Source of the DNA: Mycobacterium sp. 1245111.1
GTDB lineage: Bacteria; Actinomycetota; Actinomycetes; Mycobacteriales; Mycobacteriaceae
DNA: 52,859 bases
Direction of reading: 5' to 3'
NCBI RefSeq assembly: GCF_001673405.1
Contig: NZ_LZLV01000092.1
Span: 1-52,859 of the forward strand
Positions 1 through 8,582 of the stretch are shown in pieces. The first letter of the stretch is position 1, and every line of letters begins with the position of its first letter. Made by a program: the position numbers and the translations under genes. Below the pieces are notes generated by a model. It was not told the DNA's origin. It made no database searches and was given only the letters and a program-made list of their open reading frames with translations.

Positions 1-2
1 AG

Positions 3-668
3 GGCCTGGCCATCACCCAACGGTTGCGCGCGGACGGGTTTTTCGTGGCGGCGTGCGACATCGAGGCGGTCGACGGTCTCGACGACGACGGGGTGATCGG
101 AATACGGCTCGACGTGACGTCGGAATCGGGTTGGCAGCAGGCCGTCGCTCATACCGTCGACCGCTTCGGGTCGCTGACCACGCTGATCAACAACGCCGGC
201 GTGCTACACCGCGCCTCAATCGCCGACGAGACGGCCGAGGCGTTCGAAAGGTCATGGCGGATTAACTGTTTGGGCGCATTCCTCGGTATCCAGGCCGCGC
301 TGGAGCAGCTGCGCGCCGCCGACGGCGCGGCGATCGTCAACACCTGCAGCACGGGTGCGATCCGGCCGTTCCCCAACCACATCGCCTACGGGTCGGCGAA
401 ATGGGCGCTGCGTGGCCTGACGCAGGCCGCCGCCGGCGAGCTTGCTGCAGCGGGCATTCGCGTCAACGCGGTGTTTCCCGGGCCGATCGCGACACCGATG
501 CTGGACGCGGACACCCAGTCTCGGCTGGCGGCCTCGGCGCCGTTCGGCCGGATCGGGGAGCCGTCCGAGGTGGCCGATGCGGTCGCGTTCCTGGTGTCGA
601 GCCAGGCCTCGTTCATCACCGGCTCCGAGCTCGTTATCGACGGCGGCCAATGCCTCAAGATCCAATGA
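3..668 (+). CDS. Short-chain dehydrogenase/reductase, 5' end cut by window edge
   Basis: Partial gene: the reading frame is open to the first base, and the N-terminal glycine-rich nucleotide motif lies outside except for its tail (GLAITQRL at the start). Classical SDR features follow: NNAG in LINNAGVLH, a catalytic Ser in CSTGAIRPF, the YxxxK pair in IAYGSAKWALRGL, the PG motif in VFPGPIATPM and the C-terminal ITGSELVIDGGQ. These identify an NAD(P)-dependent alcohol/ketone oxidoreductase; the substrate is unknown. Its TGA overlaps the ATG of the monooxygenase downstream, so the two are translationally coupled. With the monooxygenase and hydrolase it looks like a catabolic trio (alcohol to ketone to ester to acid plus alcohol); that role is inference. 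Confidence 0.88.
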   Translation, partial: GLAITQRLRADGFFVAACDIEAVDGLDDDGVIGIRLDVTSESGWQQAVAHTVDRFGSLTTLINNAGVLHRASIADETAEAFERSWRINCLGAFLGIQAALEQLRAADGAAIVNTCSTGAIRPFPNHIAYGSAKWALRGLTQAAAGELAAAGIRVNAVFPGPIATPMLDADTQSRLAASAPFGRIGEPSEVADAVAFLVSSQASFITGSELVIDGGQCLKIQ

Positions 669-2113
669 GGGTCGGCATCATCGGTGCCGGGCCCGGCGGT
701 ATCGCCTTGGGGATCTTGTTGACACGGGCGGGCTTTCACGACTTCACCATCTTCGATCGCGAAGACGGGGTCGGCGGGACGTGGCGGATCAACACCTATC
801 CGGGGCTGGCGTGCGACGTCAAGTCGCACCTGTACTCGTATTCATTCGACCTGAACCCGAACTGGTCGCGGCTGTGGTCGGGTCAGCGTGAAATCCTGCA
901 ATACTTCGAACGCTGCGCGGTTGACAGTGGATTGCATCCCCATCTGCGGCTCGGCACCGAAATCCGTTCCGCGCATTGGCTTGAGGAGTCGCGCCAGTGG
1001 CGCCTCACTACGGCAGCGGGGGACCAGCACGACTTCGACGTCGTGGTGTCGGCGGTCGGACTGTTCACCCAGCCTGTGTCGCCTGACCTGGTCGAGCAGG
1101 AGCCGTTCACCGGGACGGTGATGCACTCCTCGCGATGGGACCATTCGGTCGATATGAGCGGCAAGCGGGTCGCCGTGCTGGGCACGGGGTCGACGGCCTC
1201 ACAGGTGGTGCCCGAGTTGGTGGAGGTCGCCGAGAAGGTGTACTCGGTGCAGCGCTCACCCACCTGGATCTTGCCCAAGCCCGATCGGCCCTACAGTGCA
1301 AGGGAGCGTTGGGTATTCGCGCATGTGCCGTTTGCCAAGAAGATCTACCGCACCCGGCTGTGGCTGCGCAGCGAGGCCAATATTTCGGTGATCGAGCACG
1401 GCAGCGAGAAGACCCAGGACTTCACCGCGATCGCGCACCGGCTGTTGGAGAGTTCGGTTCCCGACGAGCGGTTGCGCCGGGCACTGACACCGGATCACCC
1501 GATGGGCTGTAAGCGGTTGGTGTTCTCGTCGGACTATCTCGCCGCGTTGACCCGGCCGAACGTCGAGGTGCTGAGCAGCCCGGCGCGGTATCTGCGAGAG
1601 CGCTCGCTGGTGATGGAGGACGGCACCGAACGCGACGTCGACGTGGTGGTGTGCGCCACCGGATATGCGGCCGCCGACTATCTCGGCGAGATCGACGTCA
1701 CCGGCGAAGGTGGAGTGGCGTTGCGCGACGTCTGGCGCGACGGCGCACACGCGTATTTGGGCATGGCAGTGCCCGGGTTCCCGAATTTCTTCATGCTTTA
1801 CGGGCCCAACACGAATGTCGGCTCCAACAGCGTGATCTTTGTGCTCGAGGCGCAGGCCCGCTATGTCGTGCGGGCGCTGCGCTACCTGCGGCGCAAGCGC
1901 AAAAGCTATCTGGCTGTTCGGCCCGAGGCGATGGCGAGCTTCCTGGCCAAGATCGACGAATGGATGCAGGGCACGGTGTGGACAACCCAGTGCAGCAACT
2001 ACTTTCGAGCTGCCAATGGCCGGGTGGTGACGCAGTGGCCGCGCAGCGCCCGTGCGTTCTGGGGGATGACCCGCCGATTCAAGTCGGCCGACTTCACGTT
2101 CGAACCCTCGTGA
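665..2113 (+). CDS. FAD-dependent Baeyer-Villiger-type monooxygenase
   Basis: 482 aa flavoprotein monooxygenase. The start is the ATG at 665, overlapping the SDR stop; a longer in-frame extension would lie inside the SDR gene and is rejected. Residues 7-12 GAGPGG form the FAD Rossmann motif, residues 148-158 FTGTVMHSSRW fit the Baeyer-Villiger fingerprint FxGxxxHxxxW, and a second dinucleotide motif follows in VLGTGSTAS (NADPH). Length suits the EthA/MymA-type group. Known chemistry of the family is oxygen insertion next to a carbonyl (ketone to ester) or S-oxidation. The gene sits between an SDR and an esterase-like hydrolase with 4-bp or smaller overlaps, fitting a ketone-degrading operon. 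Substrate unknown. Confidence 0.9.
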   Translation: MRVGIIGAGPGGIALGILLTRAGFHDFTIFDREDGVGGTWRINTYPGLACDVKSHLYSYSFDLNPNWSRLWSGQREILQYFERCAVDSGLHPHLRLGTEIRSAHWLEESRQWRLTTAAGDQHDFDVVVSAVGLFTQPVSPDLVEQEPFTGTVMHSSRWDHSVDMSGKRVAVLGTGSTASQVVPELVEVAEKVYSVQRSPTWILPKPDRPYSARERWVFAHVPFAKKIYRTRLWLRSEANISVIEHGSEKTQDFTAIAHRLLESSVPDERLRRALTPDHPMGCKRLVFSSDYLAALTRPNVEVLSSPARYLRERSLVMEDGTERDVDVVVCATGYAAADYLGEIDVTGEGGVALRDVWRDGAHAYLGMAVPGFPNFFMLYGPNTNVGSNSVIFVLEAQARYVVRALRYLRRKRKSYLAVRPEAMASFLAKIDEWMQGTVWTTQCSNYFRAANGRVVTQWPRSARAFWGMTRRFKSADFTFEPS

Positions 2114-2991
2114 TGGACGAGCGGCTCGACCCCGTGCTGCGCGCCGTGGCGGCGACGCGTACCGACCTGTCGAACCTCGGCCCCGTCCGCGCCGGTCTGG
2201 ACGAACGTCGCCGCGCCGCCGTCGCGGATGTCGACACCACGGGAGTAGCGATCAGCGATGACGTTGCCGACGGCGTGCCGGTGCGGATCTACCGCGGCGC
2301 GGCCTCGCCGGCACCCACCGTGATCTATTGCCACGCAGGTGCATTCGTCCTCGGCAATCTGGATACCGACCACCGACAATGCGTGGAACTGGCCCGTCGC
2401 GGGCAATGCACGGTGGTCTCGGTGGATTACCGGCTCGCGCCCGAACATCCATACCCGGCCGCGCTCGACGACGCCGTGCGCGTGCTCGACTGGTCGATCG
2501 CCAACGCCGACGACGCCTCGCGCGTCGCGGTGGCCGGCAGCAGCGCCGGCGGCGCATTGGCGGCGTGCCTTGCCCAACGCTATGCCGACAGGCTGGTGTT
2601 CCAGCTGTTGCATCAACCGGTGCTCGACGACCGGGTGACCGGATCGAAGACGGAGTTCACCGAGACGCCGGCGTTCGATGGGCCCGCCACCGAGCTGATG
2701 TGGCGCTACTACCTCGGGCCGACCGAAGCGTCGGCGGAATCCGCCCCGGCCCGGCGCGACCAATTGCACGGCTTACCAACGGCATTCATCAGCTGTGCGG
2801 ACGTCGACCCGCTGCGCGACGAGGCGCTCGACTACGCGCAGCGGCTGCTGCGTGACGGGGTCGCCACTGAACTGCACGTCTTCCCCGGCACCTGCCACGG
2901 GTTCGACTCGCTGCTACCCGACTGGGAGGTCTCCGAGCAGCTGTTCGCCCTGCAGGGCCGCGCGTTGCGGCGGGCGTTCTACGGGGCATAA
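2113..2991 (+). CDS. Alpha/beta hydrolase, hormone-sensitive-lipase-like esterase
   Basis: 292 aa from the ATG at 2113, which overlaps the monooxygenase TGA (a GTG immediately before it is an alternative). Nucleophile elbow GSSAGG places Ser144. The acid/His pair is likely in VDPLRDE and TCHGFDS. The oxyanion-hole motif, normally HGGG in this family, reads HAGA (from His74), a small deviation that may affect specificity. Family members hydrolyse acyl or short-chain esters. As last gene of the SDR-monooxygenase-hydrolase operon it probably opens the ester or lactone made by the monooxygenase (inference). Followed by a long hairpin. Confidence 0.87.
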   Translation: MDERLDPVLRAVAATRTDLSNLGPVRAGLDERRRAAVADVDTTGVAISDDVADGVPVRIYRGAASPAPTVIYCHAGAFVLGNLDTDHRQCVELARRGQCTVVSVDYRLAPEHPYPAALDDAVRVLDWSIANADDASRVAVAGSSAGGALAACLAQRYADRLVFQLLHQPVLDDRVTGSKTEFTETPAFDGPATELMWRYYLGPTEASAESAPARRDQLHGLPTAFISCADVDPLRDEALDYAQRLLRDGVATELHVFPGTCHGFDSLLPDWEVSEQLFALQGRALRRAFYGA

Positions 2992-2997
2992 CGGCGT

Positions 2998-3053
2998 CGA
3001 GTGTGAATGAGACGACGCGACACGCCGCGATGGCGTCGTCAGATTTACACTCG
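2998..3053. terminator. Long hairpin between convergent genes, probable bidirectional terminator
   Basis: Left arm 2998-3017 and right arm 3034-3053 are complementary over 20 positions with three mismatches; the loop is about 16 nt. It fills the gap between the hydrolase stop (2991) and the adhE1 stop (3060), as expected for a terminator serving both strands. No strong U-tract, which is usual in mycobacteria. Confidence 0.6.
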
Positions 3054-3059
3054 GCGGGC

Positions 3060-4166
3060 TCAGAAGCTGATCAACTGCCGGACGGCAACGCCGTCGGCCA
3101 GGTTGTCCATCGCCGAGTTGATGTCGTCGAGCGTGATCCGCGACGACACCAGCGACTCCACCGGCAGCCGCCCCGACCGCCACAGCTCGACGAACTGCGG
3201 GATGTCGCGATCTGGCACCGCTGAGCCCAGGTAGCTGCCGATCAGCGAACGGCCTTCGGCCACAAAACCCAACGGCGACACACTGATTCGCGCGTCCGGC
3301 CCCGGCAGTCCGACGGTGATGGTTCGCCCGCCGGGGCCGGTGAGCGCGATCGCCGTCTCCAGGGCCGCCGGGTGGCCGGCCGCCTCGACGACCACGTCCG
3401 CCTTCACGCCGGCGTCGGCGGCCTGTTGCGGCGTATAAGCCGCGTGCGCACCGAGAGTGATTGCACCGGTGAGCTTTTCGGGTAGCTGATCGACGCCGAC
3501 CACCTGGACGCCCGCGTAGGACAGCGCGGTCATCACCGCCGCCATGCCGACGCCGCCGAGGCCGACCACCGCCACCGTCTGCCCGGGTTGCGGCTTGCCG
3601 ACGTTGAGCACCGCGCCGCCGCCGGTCAGCATCGCGCAGCCCAGCAGCGCGGCGACCGGGGGAGGGACATCCGCGGGCACCGGAACGACGCTGGCCCGGT
3701 TGACCACCGCGTGCGTCGCGAAGCCCGACACCCCCAAATGGTGAAAAATGTTGTCGCCGCCGCGGGTCAGCCGCATTCCGCCGCCGAGCAGGGTGCCGGC
3801 ATTGTTGGCCGCGCTGCCCGGTTTGCACGGCGTCAGCCCGTCGGTGACGCAGGCCGCGCAGTGGCCGCATCGCGGCAGGAACGTCATCACCACACGCTGG
3901 CCGACCACCACGTCGTTGACGCCGTCGCCCGCTTGCTCGATGATTCCGGCCGCCTCGTGCCCGAGCAGCATCGGCGTCGGGCGCACCCGGTTGCCGTCCA
4001 CCACCGATAGATCCGAATGGCATACGCCGGCGGCTTCGATACGGATCAACAACTCGTCGGCGCCGGGCGGGGCCAACGCGACGTCGGCGATGGAGATGGG
4101 CCGGGATTGGGCATACGGCCGAGGCAATCCGATCTGCTCCAGTACCGCACCCCGGATTTCGAGCAT
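3060..4166 (-). CDS. adhE1: Zinc-containing alcohol dehydrogenase (Rv0162c type)
   Basis: 368 aa from the ATG at 4166; a farther upstream ATG at 4202 would overlap the divergent thioesterase and is less likely. Medium-chain dehydrogenase layout: catalytic-zinc region GVCHSDLSV and LLGHEAAG, structural-zinc cluster CGHCAACVTDGLTPC, then a Rossmann region with VVGLGGVGMA. NAD-dependent oxidation of an alcohol to aldehyde or ketone is the family reaction; substrate undetermined. Only 14 bp separate its start from that of the divergent thioesterase, so both promoters must overlap or transcripts be leaderless. Synteny with M. tuberculosis supports the symbol. Confidence 0.88.
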   Translation of the reverse strand: MLEIRGAVLEQIGLPRPYAQSRPISIADVALAPPGADELLIRIEAAGVCHSDLSVVDGNRVRPTPMLLGHEAAGIIEQAGDGVNDVVVGQRVVMTFLPRCGHCAACVTDGLTPCKPGSAANNAGTLLGGGMRLTRGGDNIFHHLGVSGFATHAVVNRASVVPVPADVPPPVAALLGCAMLTGGGAVLNVGKPQPGQTVAVVGLGGVGMAAVMTALSYAGVQVVGVDQLPEKLTGAITLGAHAAYTPQQAADAGVKADVVVEAAGHPAALETAIALTGPGGRTITVGLPGPDARISVSPLGFVAEGRSLIGSYLGSAVPDRDIPQFVELWRSGRLPVESLVSSRITLDDINSAMDNLADGVAVRQLISF

Positions 4167-4180
4167 GGTCGAATACAACC

Positions 4181-4651
4181 ATGAGTTCGATTCCGCCCAC
4201 ACCCGACGGCCTGACCAGTCGTGACTTTCCCGTGCATTGGCCGGTGCTGACCCGATGGGCCGACAACGACATGTTCGGTCACCTGAATAACGCGGTGTAC
4301 TACCAACTTTTCGACACCGCGATCAACGGCTGGATCCAAACAGGCGTCACGCTGGACCCGGTGACGACGTCGGCGCAGGGCATCGTCGCCGAATCGGGCT
4401 GCCGGTACTTCTCCGAACTGCACTTCCCGGAACGACTTGTCGTCGGCGTGGCTGTCACCCGGTTGGGCAAAAGCAGCGTGACCTATCGGCTCGGGGTGTT
4501 CCGCGGCGACGACACATCAGCGGCCGACGAGCCGCAGGCCATCGCCGCGGTCGGGCACTGGGTGCACGTCTACATCGACAAGGTCACCCGCCGGCCGACG
4601 CCGATCCCCGACGACATCCGCGCGCTGCTGTCCACCGCCCGCGTCACTTAG
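4181..4651 (+). CDS. Hotdog-fold acyl-CoA thioesterase (Rv0163 homologue)
   Basis: 156 aa. The segment around TRWADNDMFGHLNNAVYYQ matches the 4HBT/YbgC-type signature with the catalytic Asp before GHxNN. Such enzymes hydrolyse acyl-CoA thioesters in the cytoplasm. Divergent from adhE1 and 30 bp upstream of the TB18.5 homologue, so likely cotranscribed with the latter. Substrate chain length cannot be read from the sequence. Confidence 0.85.
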   Translation: MSSIPPTPDGLTSRDFPVHWPVLTRWADNDMFGHLNNAVYYQLFDTAINGWIQTGVTLDPVTTSAQGIVAESGCRYFSELHFPERLVVGVAVTRLGKSSVTYRLGVFRGDDTSAADEPQAIAAVGHWVHVYIDKVTRRPTPIPDDIRALLSTARVT

Positions 4652-4681
4652 GCATCCGGGCGTTCTCGGTAAGCTCGGCGA

Positions 4682-5122
4682 ATGCCTTTTGTCAGCAAGA
4701 CCGTTGAGGTCGCCGCCAACGCCGACTCGATCCTGGCCATCGTCGGCGACTTCGAGCGCTACCCGGAGTGGAACGACGGAGTCCAGGGCCTGTGGGTGCT
4801 GGCCCGCTACGACGACGGGCGGCCCAGCCAACTGCGCCTCGACGCGAAATACGAAGCGCTCGAGGACAGTCTGATCCAGGCGGTCTACTACCCGAGCCCG
4901 ACGCAGATCCAGACCGTGCTGCAGCAGGGCAATCTCTTCAAGAAGCAGGAGCAGTTGTTCAGCGTCGTCGACACCGGCTCGTCGTCGCTGCTCACCGTCG
5001 ACCTGGACGTCGAACCGTCGATGCCGATCCCGGCCCCGATGGTCAAGCAGTTGGCCGGCAACGTCATCGACTACCTCGCCGAGAACCTCAAGAAGCGCGC
5101 CGAAGAGCTTGCGGCTTCCTAA
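4682..5122 (+). CDS. TB18.5: SRPBCC/START-like protein (TB18.5, Rv0164 homologue)
   Basis: 146 aa. It begins MPFVSKTVEVAANADSILAIV, followed by DFERYPEWNDGV, the typical opening of the polyketide-cyclase/SRPBCC fold, which makes a deep hydrophobic ligand cavity. No catalytic residues can be assigned. M. tuberculosis has this protein as a T-cell antigen in the same place just upstream of mce1R. A lipid-binding or transfer role is inferred from fold and neighbours only. Confidence 0.85.
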   Translation: MPFVSKTVEVAANADSILAIVGDFERYPEWNDGVQGLWVLARYDDGRPSQLRLDAKYEALEDSLIQAVYYPSPTQIQTVLQQGNLFKKQEQLFSVVDTGSSSLLTVDLDVEPSMPIPAPMVKQLAGNVIDYLAENLKKRAEELAAS

Positions 5123-5129
5123 ATACCAG

Positions 5130-5867
5130 CTAGTCCCAGATCCCGGTACTGGCCAGCCGCTCGGTAAGGCGTCGAGCTCCGTCGTCGAACCCCCACGCGG
5201 TGTGCTCCACCACCGCGGCCGTGTCCCGGCGTCGCAGCGCCGCGATCACTTCGCGATGGTTGCGTATTGCGGCGGCGCCCCACTCCGGGTCCGTCGCGTA
5301 GACCATCAAGGGCATGTACCGGGCAACGTGAAGCAGAAACCACGCCAACTTGATTCGCCCGGTGGAGCGATTGAAGGTGCGGTGAAAGGCGAACTCCGTC
5401 GTTGCTATCGCTTCGACGTCGGCGGCGGCGACGACTGTGGTCAGCACATCGGTGAGGTGTTCGAGCTCCTCGATCTCGGCGTCGGTGATGAGCTCGGCTG
5501 CCGACTTTGCGAGCTCCCTGGCGATGGTCGACTGCACCCAGAAGATGTCGTCGACGTCCTGGCGGCTCAGCGGCAACACCACATGTCCGCGGTGCGGCTC
5601 GAGTTGCACCATGCCCTCGCCGCGCAGTTTCAGCAGCGCCTCGCGCACCGGCGTCGCGCTGACGCCCAGCTTGGCGGCGGTCTCGTCGAGCCGGATGAAT
5701 GTCCCGGGCTTTAATACTCCCGACATGATCGCTGCACGCAGGTGGCCGGCGACCTCGTCGGACAACTGCGCCCGGCGCAGCGGGAGCCGCGTTGCGGCGA
5801 GTGCGCTCGGGGGTGTCACCGGGGTTGTCTTCCTGAAGCCAAGACCATAGTGTGACCCAGACAACAC
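5130..5867 (-). CDS. mce1R: GntR/FadR-family repressor of the mce1 operon
   Basis: 245 aa. N-terminal winged helix, about residues 30-100, contains LSDEVAGHLRAAIMSGVLKPG and the recognition helix LGVSATPVREALLKLRGEG. The C-terminal FCD-type all-helical effector domain follows, with a metal-site-like histidine set (EFAFHRTF, NHREVIAAL, VEHTAWGF). It is divergent from fadD5 with only 45 bp between starts, the same arrangement as M. tuberculosis Rv0165c, whose product represses mce1 and senses fatty-acid-related ligands. The facing AT-rich inverted repeat is the obvious operator. Confidence 0.9.
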   Translation of the reverse strand: MLSGSHYGLGFRKTTPVTPPSALAATRLPLRRAQLSDEVAGHLRAAIMSGVLKPGTFIRLDETAAKLGVSATPVREALLKLRGEGMVQLEPHRGHVVLPLSRQDVDDIFWVQSTIARELAKSAAELITDAEIEELEHLTDVLTTVVAAADVEAIATTEFAFHRTFNRSTGRIKLAWFLLHVARYMPLMVYATDPEWGAAAIRNHREVIAALRRRDTAAVVEHTAWGFDDGARRLTERLASTGIWD

Positions 5868-5891
5868 GAAGTTTTATCAAATATCAACTTC
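5868..5891. promoter_or_regulatory. Candidate Mce1R operator in the mce1R-fadD5 gap
   Basis: Arms GAAGTT (5868-5873) and AACTTC (5886-5891) are perfect inverted repeats around a 12-nt AT-rich centre, which also holds two TATCAA direct repeats (5875-5880, 5882-5887). It begins at the base adjoining the mce1R start and ends 21 bp before the fadD5 start. Position fits autoregulation plus control of the operon; binding is inferred. Confidence 0.5.
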
Positions 5892-5912
5892 TAGGAGAGG
5901 GGAAGCGAGCAG

Positions 5913-7559
5913 TTGACCGCGCAGTTGACCGGCCACGGCGCCCATGACACCCACGACGCCGCGAGCGAGCAGCCATATCTGGCGCGACGGCAGAATTGGG
6001 TCAACCAACTCGAGCGGCATGCATACATGCAGCCGGGTGCGACTGCGTTGAGGTTCCTCGGTAACACGATCACGTGGGCCGGCCTGCGCGAGCGCGTCGC
6101 GAAGCTCGCCGGAGCCTTGACTCGACGCGAAGTCGGCCCGGGCGACCGGGTGATGATCCTGATGCTGAACCGGACCGAGTTCGTCGAATCGGTCTTGGCG
6201 GCCAACATGATCGGAGCGATCGCCGTCCCGGTCAACTTCCGCCTGACCCCGCCCGAGATCGCCTTCCTGGTCGACGACTGCGAGGCCCGGTTGATGATCA
6301 CCGAGCCGGTCCTCGCCCCGGTGGCGTCGGCTGTTCGCGGTGTCACCTCGGTGCTCGAAACCATCGTGGTCGCGGGCGAGTCGGCCGACGAGGGTCTGCT
6401 GGCCTACGAAGATCTGATCAACGAACCGGGCGAGCCGGCCTCGCCCGCCGACGTTCCCAACGACTCGCCGGCGCTGATCATGTACACCTCCGGCACCACC
6501 GGCCGCCCGAAGGGCGCGGTGCTGACCCACACCAACTTGAGCTGCCAGACCACGGCCAACCTCTACACCCACGGGTTCGCCGCCGACGACATCGGCTTCA
6601 TCGGGGTCCCTTTCTTCCATATAGCCGGAATAGGCAACCTGTTGACCGGAATGTTGATGGGGCTTTCGACGGTGATTCACCCGCTCGGGGCGTTCGATCC
6701 CGGACATCTACTCGATGTGCTGGCCGCCGAGAAGGTCACCGGGATTTTCCTGGTCCCCGCGCAGTGGCAGGCGGTATGCAATGCGCAGCAGGCCAATCCA
6801 CGCGACGTGAAGCTTCGGGTCATCTCTTGGGGAGCCGCACCCGCGTCGGATACCCTCCTGCGACAGATGTCGGAAACCTTCCCCGGATCGCAGATCTTGG
6901 CCGCCTTCGGTCAGACCGAGATGTCTCCGGTGACCTGCATGCTGCTCGGCGAAGACGCGATCCGAAAGCTCGGCTCGGTGGGCAAGGTGATCCCGACGGT
7001 GGCCGCCCGCGTAGTCGACGAGGAGATGAACGACGTGCCAAGAGGCGAGGTCGGTGAAATCGTCTATCGGGCACCCACATTGATGAGCGGCTACTGGAAC
7101 AACCCGGAAGCCACCGCCGAAGCGTTTCACGGCGGCTGGTTCCATTCCGGCGACCTGGTCCGGATGGACGACGAAGGCTATGTCTGGGTCGTCGACCGCA
7201 AGAAGGACATGATCATCTCCGGCGGCGAGAACATTTACTGCGCGGAGGTGGAGAACGTGTTGGCCAGTCACGCCGCGATCGTCGAGGTCGCGGTTATCGG
7301 GCGGCCGCACGAGAAATGGGGCGAGGTGCCGGTCGCGGTGGCGGCTGTCACCGACGCAAACCTGCGCATCGAAGACCTCGACGAGTTCCTCCACGAGCGG
7401 TTGGCGCGCTACAAACATCCCAAGGTGCTCGAGATCGTCGACGCGCTGCCGCGCAACCCCGCCGGCAAAGTCCTGAAGACCGAATTACGGACTCGGTACG
7501 GCGGCTCACCCGTCCCTCAAAGCGGTTCCGCATCAACGGATCCGGCGCAAGGCGGATGA
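5913..7559 (+). CDS. fadD5: Fatty-acid-CoA ligase of the mce1 operon
   Basis: 548 aa adenylate-forming enzyme, first gene of the mce1 transcription unit. The start is a TTG at 5913 behind a purine-rich ribosome site (GGAGAGGGGAAG); no ATG gives the expected length, about 550 aa in M. tuberculosis. The AMP-binding P-loop begins near residue 190 (MYTSGTTGRPKG). Other motifs are AAFGQTEMSP, the GYWNNPEA/HSGDL core and the C-terminal hinge Lys region NPAGKVLKTELR. It activates fatty acids with ATP and CoA; in this operon probably for lipids imported by Mce1 or recycled from mycolates. Confidence 0.92.
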   Translation: MTAQLTGHGAHDTHDAASEQPYLARRQNWVNQLERHAYMQPGATALRFLGNTITWAGLRERVAKLAGALTRREVGPGDRVMILMLNRTEFVESVLAANMIGAIAVPVNFRLTPPEIAFLVDDCEARLMITEPVLAPVASAVRGVTSVLETIVVAGESADEGLLAYEDLINEPGEPASPADVPNDSPALIMYTSGTTGRPKGAVLTHTNLSCQTTANLYTHGFAADDIGFIGVPFFHIAGIGNLLTGMLMGLSTVIHPLGAFDPGHLLDVLAAEKVTGIFLVPAQWQAVCNAQQANPRDVKLRVISWGAAPASDTLLRQMSETFPGSQILAAFGQTEMSPVTCMLLGEDAIRKLGSVGKVIPTVAARVVDEEMNDVPRGEVGEIVYRAPTLMSGYWNNPEATAEAFHGGWFHSGDLVRMDDEGYVWVVDRKKDMIISGGENIYCAEVENVLASHAAIVEVAVIGRPHEKWGEVPVAVAAVTDANLRIEDLDEFLHERLARYKHPKVLEIVDALPRNPAGKVLKTELRTRYGGSPVPQSGSASTDPAQGG

Positions 7560-7663
7560 AGCTGACATAACGGATAACCCGCAGGTCAACTAGACGAAAG
7601 GCTAATAACGCCGATGCCATGCACGCCCGCGAGCCCATCGGGTACAGTCCTGTGGTCCGCCTT

Positions 7664-7679
7664 ACTACTTGCCAGTAGT
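7664..7679. promoter_or_regulatory. Palindrome in the fadD5-yrbE1A leader
   Basis: ACTACT-TGCC-AGTAGT is a perfect inverted repeat with 6-bp arms, 102 bp before the yrbE1A start inside the only sizeable gap (7560-7780) of the operon. The gap holds no ORF with coding character and may carry an internal promoter. The palindrome could be an operator or a weak hairpin; undetermined. Confidence 0.35.
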
Positions 7680-7780
7680 GAGACAGAGGTCACACACCTA
7701 GGGACGGGGCAAGGAGGAGCTGTGCGAAACTATTCGCCGCTCCGCCGGACGGCGCAGGGTTGCATCGGGAGGGGGTGGCA

Positions 7781-8581
7781 GTGACCACAACGCAGCCGCG
7801 GGTTACTGACTACATCCGCGACCAAATCGGGCCGCCGCTCGTCCTTGTCGGTGGCTTCTTCCGAATGTGTGTCCTCACCGGAAAGGCGTTGTTCCGCACG
7901 CCATTTCAGTGGAAAGAATTCATCCTGCAGTGCTGGTTCATCCTGAGGGTGGCGCTGCTGCCGACCATGGCCGTATCGGTGCCGGTGACCGCGCTGTTCA
8001 TCTTCACCTTCAACATCCTGCTGATCCAGGTTGGCGCCGCTGACATCTCGGGCGCAGGCGCGGGCATTGCCGTCATCACCCAGATCGGTCCGATCAACAC
8101 CGTGCTGGTGATCGCCGGTGCGGTGTCGACGGCCATCTGCGCCGACCTCGGTGCGCGCACCATCCGCGAAGAGATCGACGCGATGGAAGTGCTAGGCATC
8201 GACCCGATTCACCGACTCGTGGTGCCCCGCGTGCTGGCCTGCGCCCTGTGCGGGATGCTGCTCAACGCCTTGGTTTCGATGGTCGGTCTGGTCGGCGGAT
8301 TCCTGTTCGGGGTCTACATGCAGAACGTGTCCGCCGGTGCCTATCTGGCGACCCTGACGTTGGTCACCGGCCTGCCGGAAGTCGTCATCGCAACGATCAA
8401 GGCCCTCGCCTTCGGGCTCATCGCCGGCCTGGTCGGTTGCTACCGCGGGCTGACCGTGAGCGGTGGCTCCAAGGGACTGGGCACCGCGGTCAACGAGACC
8501 GTCGTGCTGTGCGTGGTCGCGCTGTTCGCGGTCAACGTCGTGCTGACCACCATCGGTGTGCGCTTCGGAACGGGGATGTGA
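7781..8581 (+). CDS. yrbE1A: Mce1 permease subunit YrbE1A
   Basis: 266 aa integral membrane protein of the MlaE/YrbE family, half of the permease core of the Mce1 lipid importer. The GTG at 7781 follows GGGAGGGGG and gives the N-terminus expected by comparison with M. tuberculosis; an ATG-like start 21 nt upstream is less likely. Five or six hydrophobic segments surround the conserved cytoplasmic loop TIREEIDAMEVLGIDPIHRLVVPR, thought to contact the MceG/Mkl ATPase encoded elsewhere. Its stop is immediately followed by the yrbE1B GTG. Confidence 0.93.
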   Translation: MTTTQPRVTDYIRDQIGPPLVLVGGFFRMCVLTGKALFRTPFQWKEFILQCWFILRVALLPTMAVSVPVTALFIFTFNILLIQVGAADISGAGAGIAVITQIGPINTVLVIAGAVSTAICADLGARTIREEIDAMEVLGIDPIHRLVVPRVLACALCGMLLNALVSMVGLVGGFLFGVYMQNVSAGAYLATLTLVTGLPEVVIATIKALAFGLIAGLVGCYRGLTVSGGSKGLGTAVNETVVLCVVALFAVNVVLTTIGVRFGTGM

Positions 8582-8582
8582 C

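Noticed and set aside
2914..4272. Long minus-strand frame overlapping adhE1
   Set aside because: Arg/Gly-rich shadow of adhE1 in another frame; the zinc-dehydrogenase frame has all family motifs.
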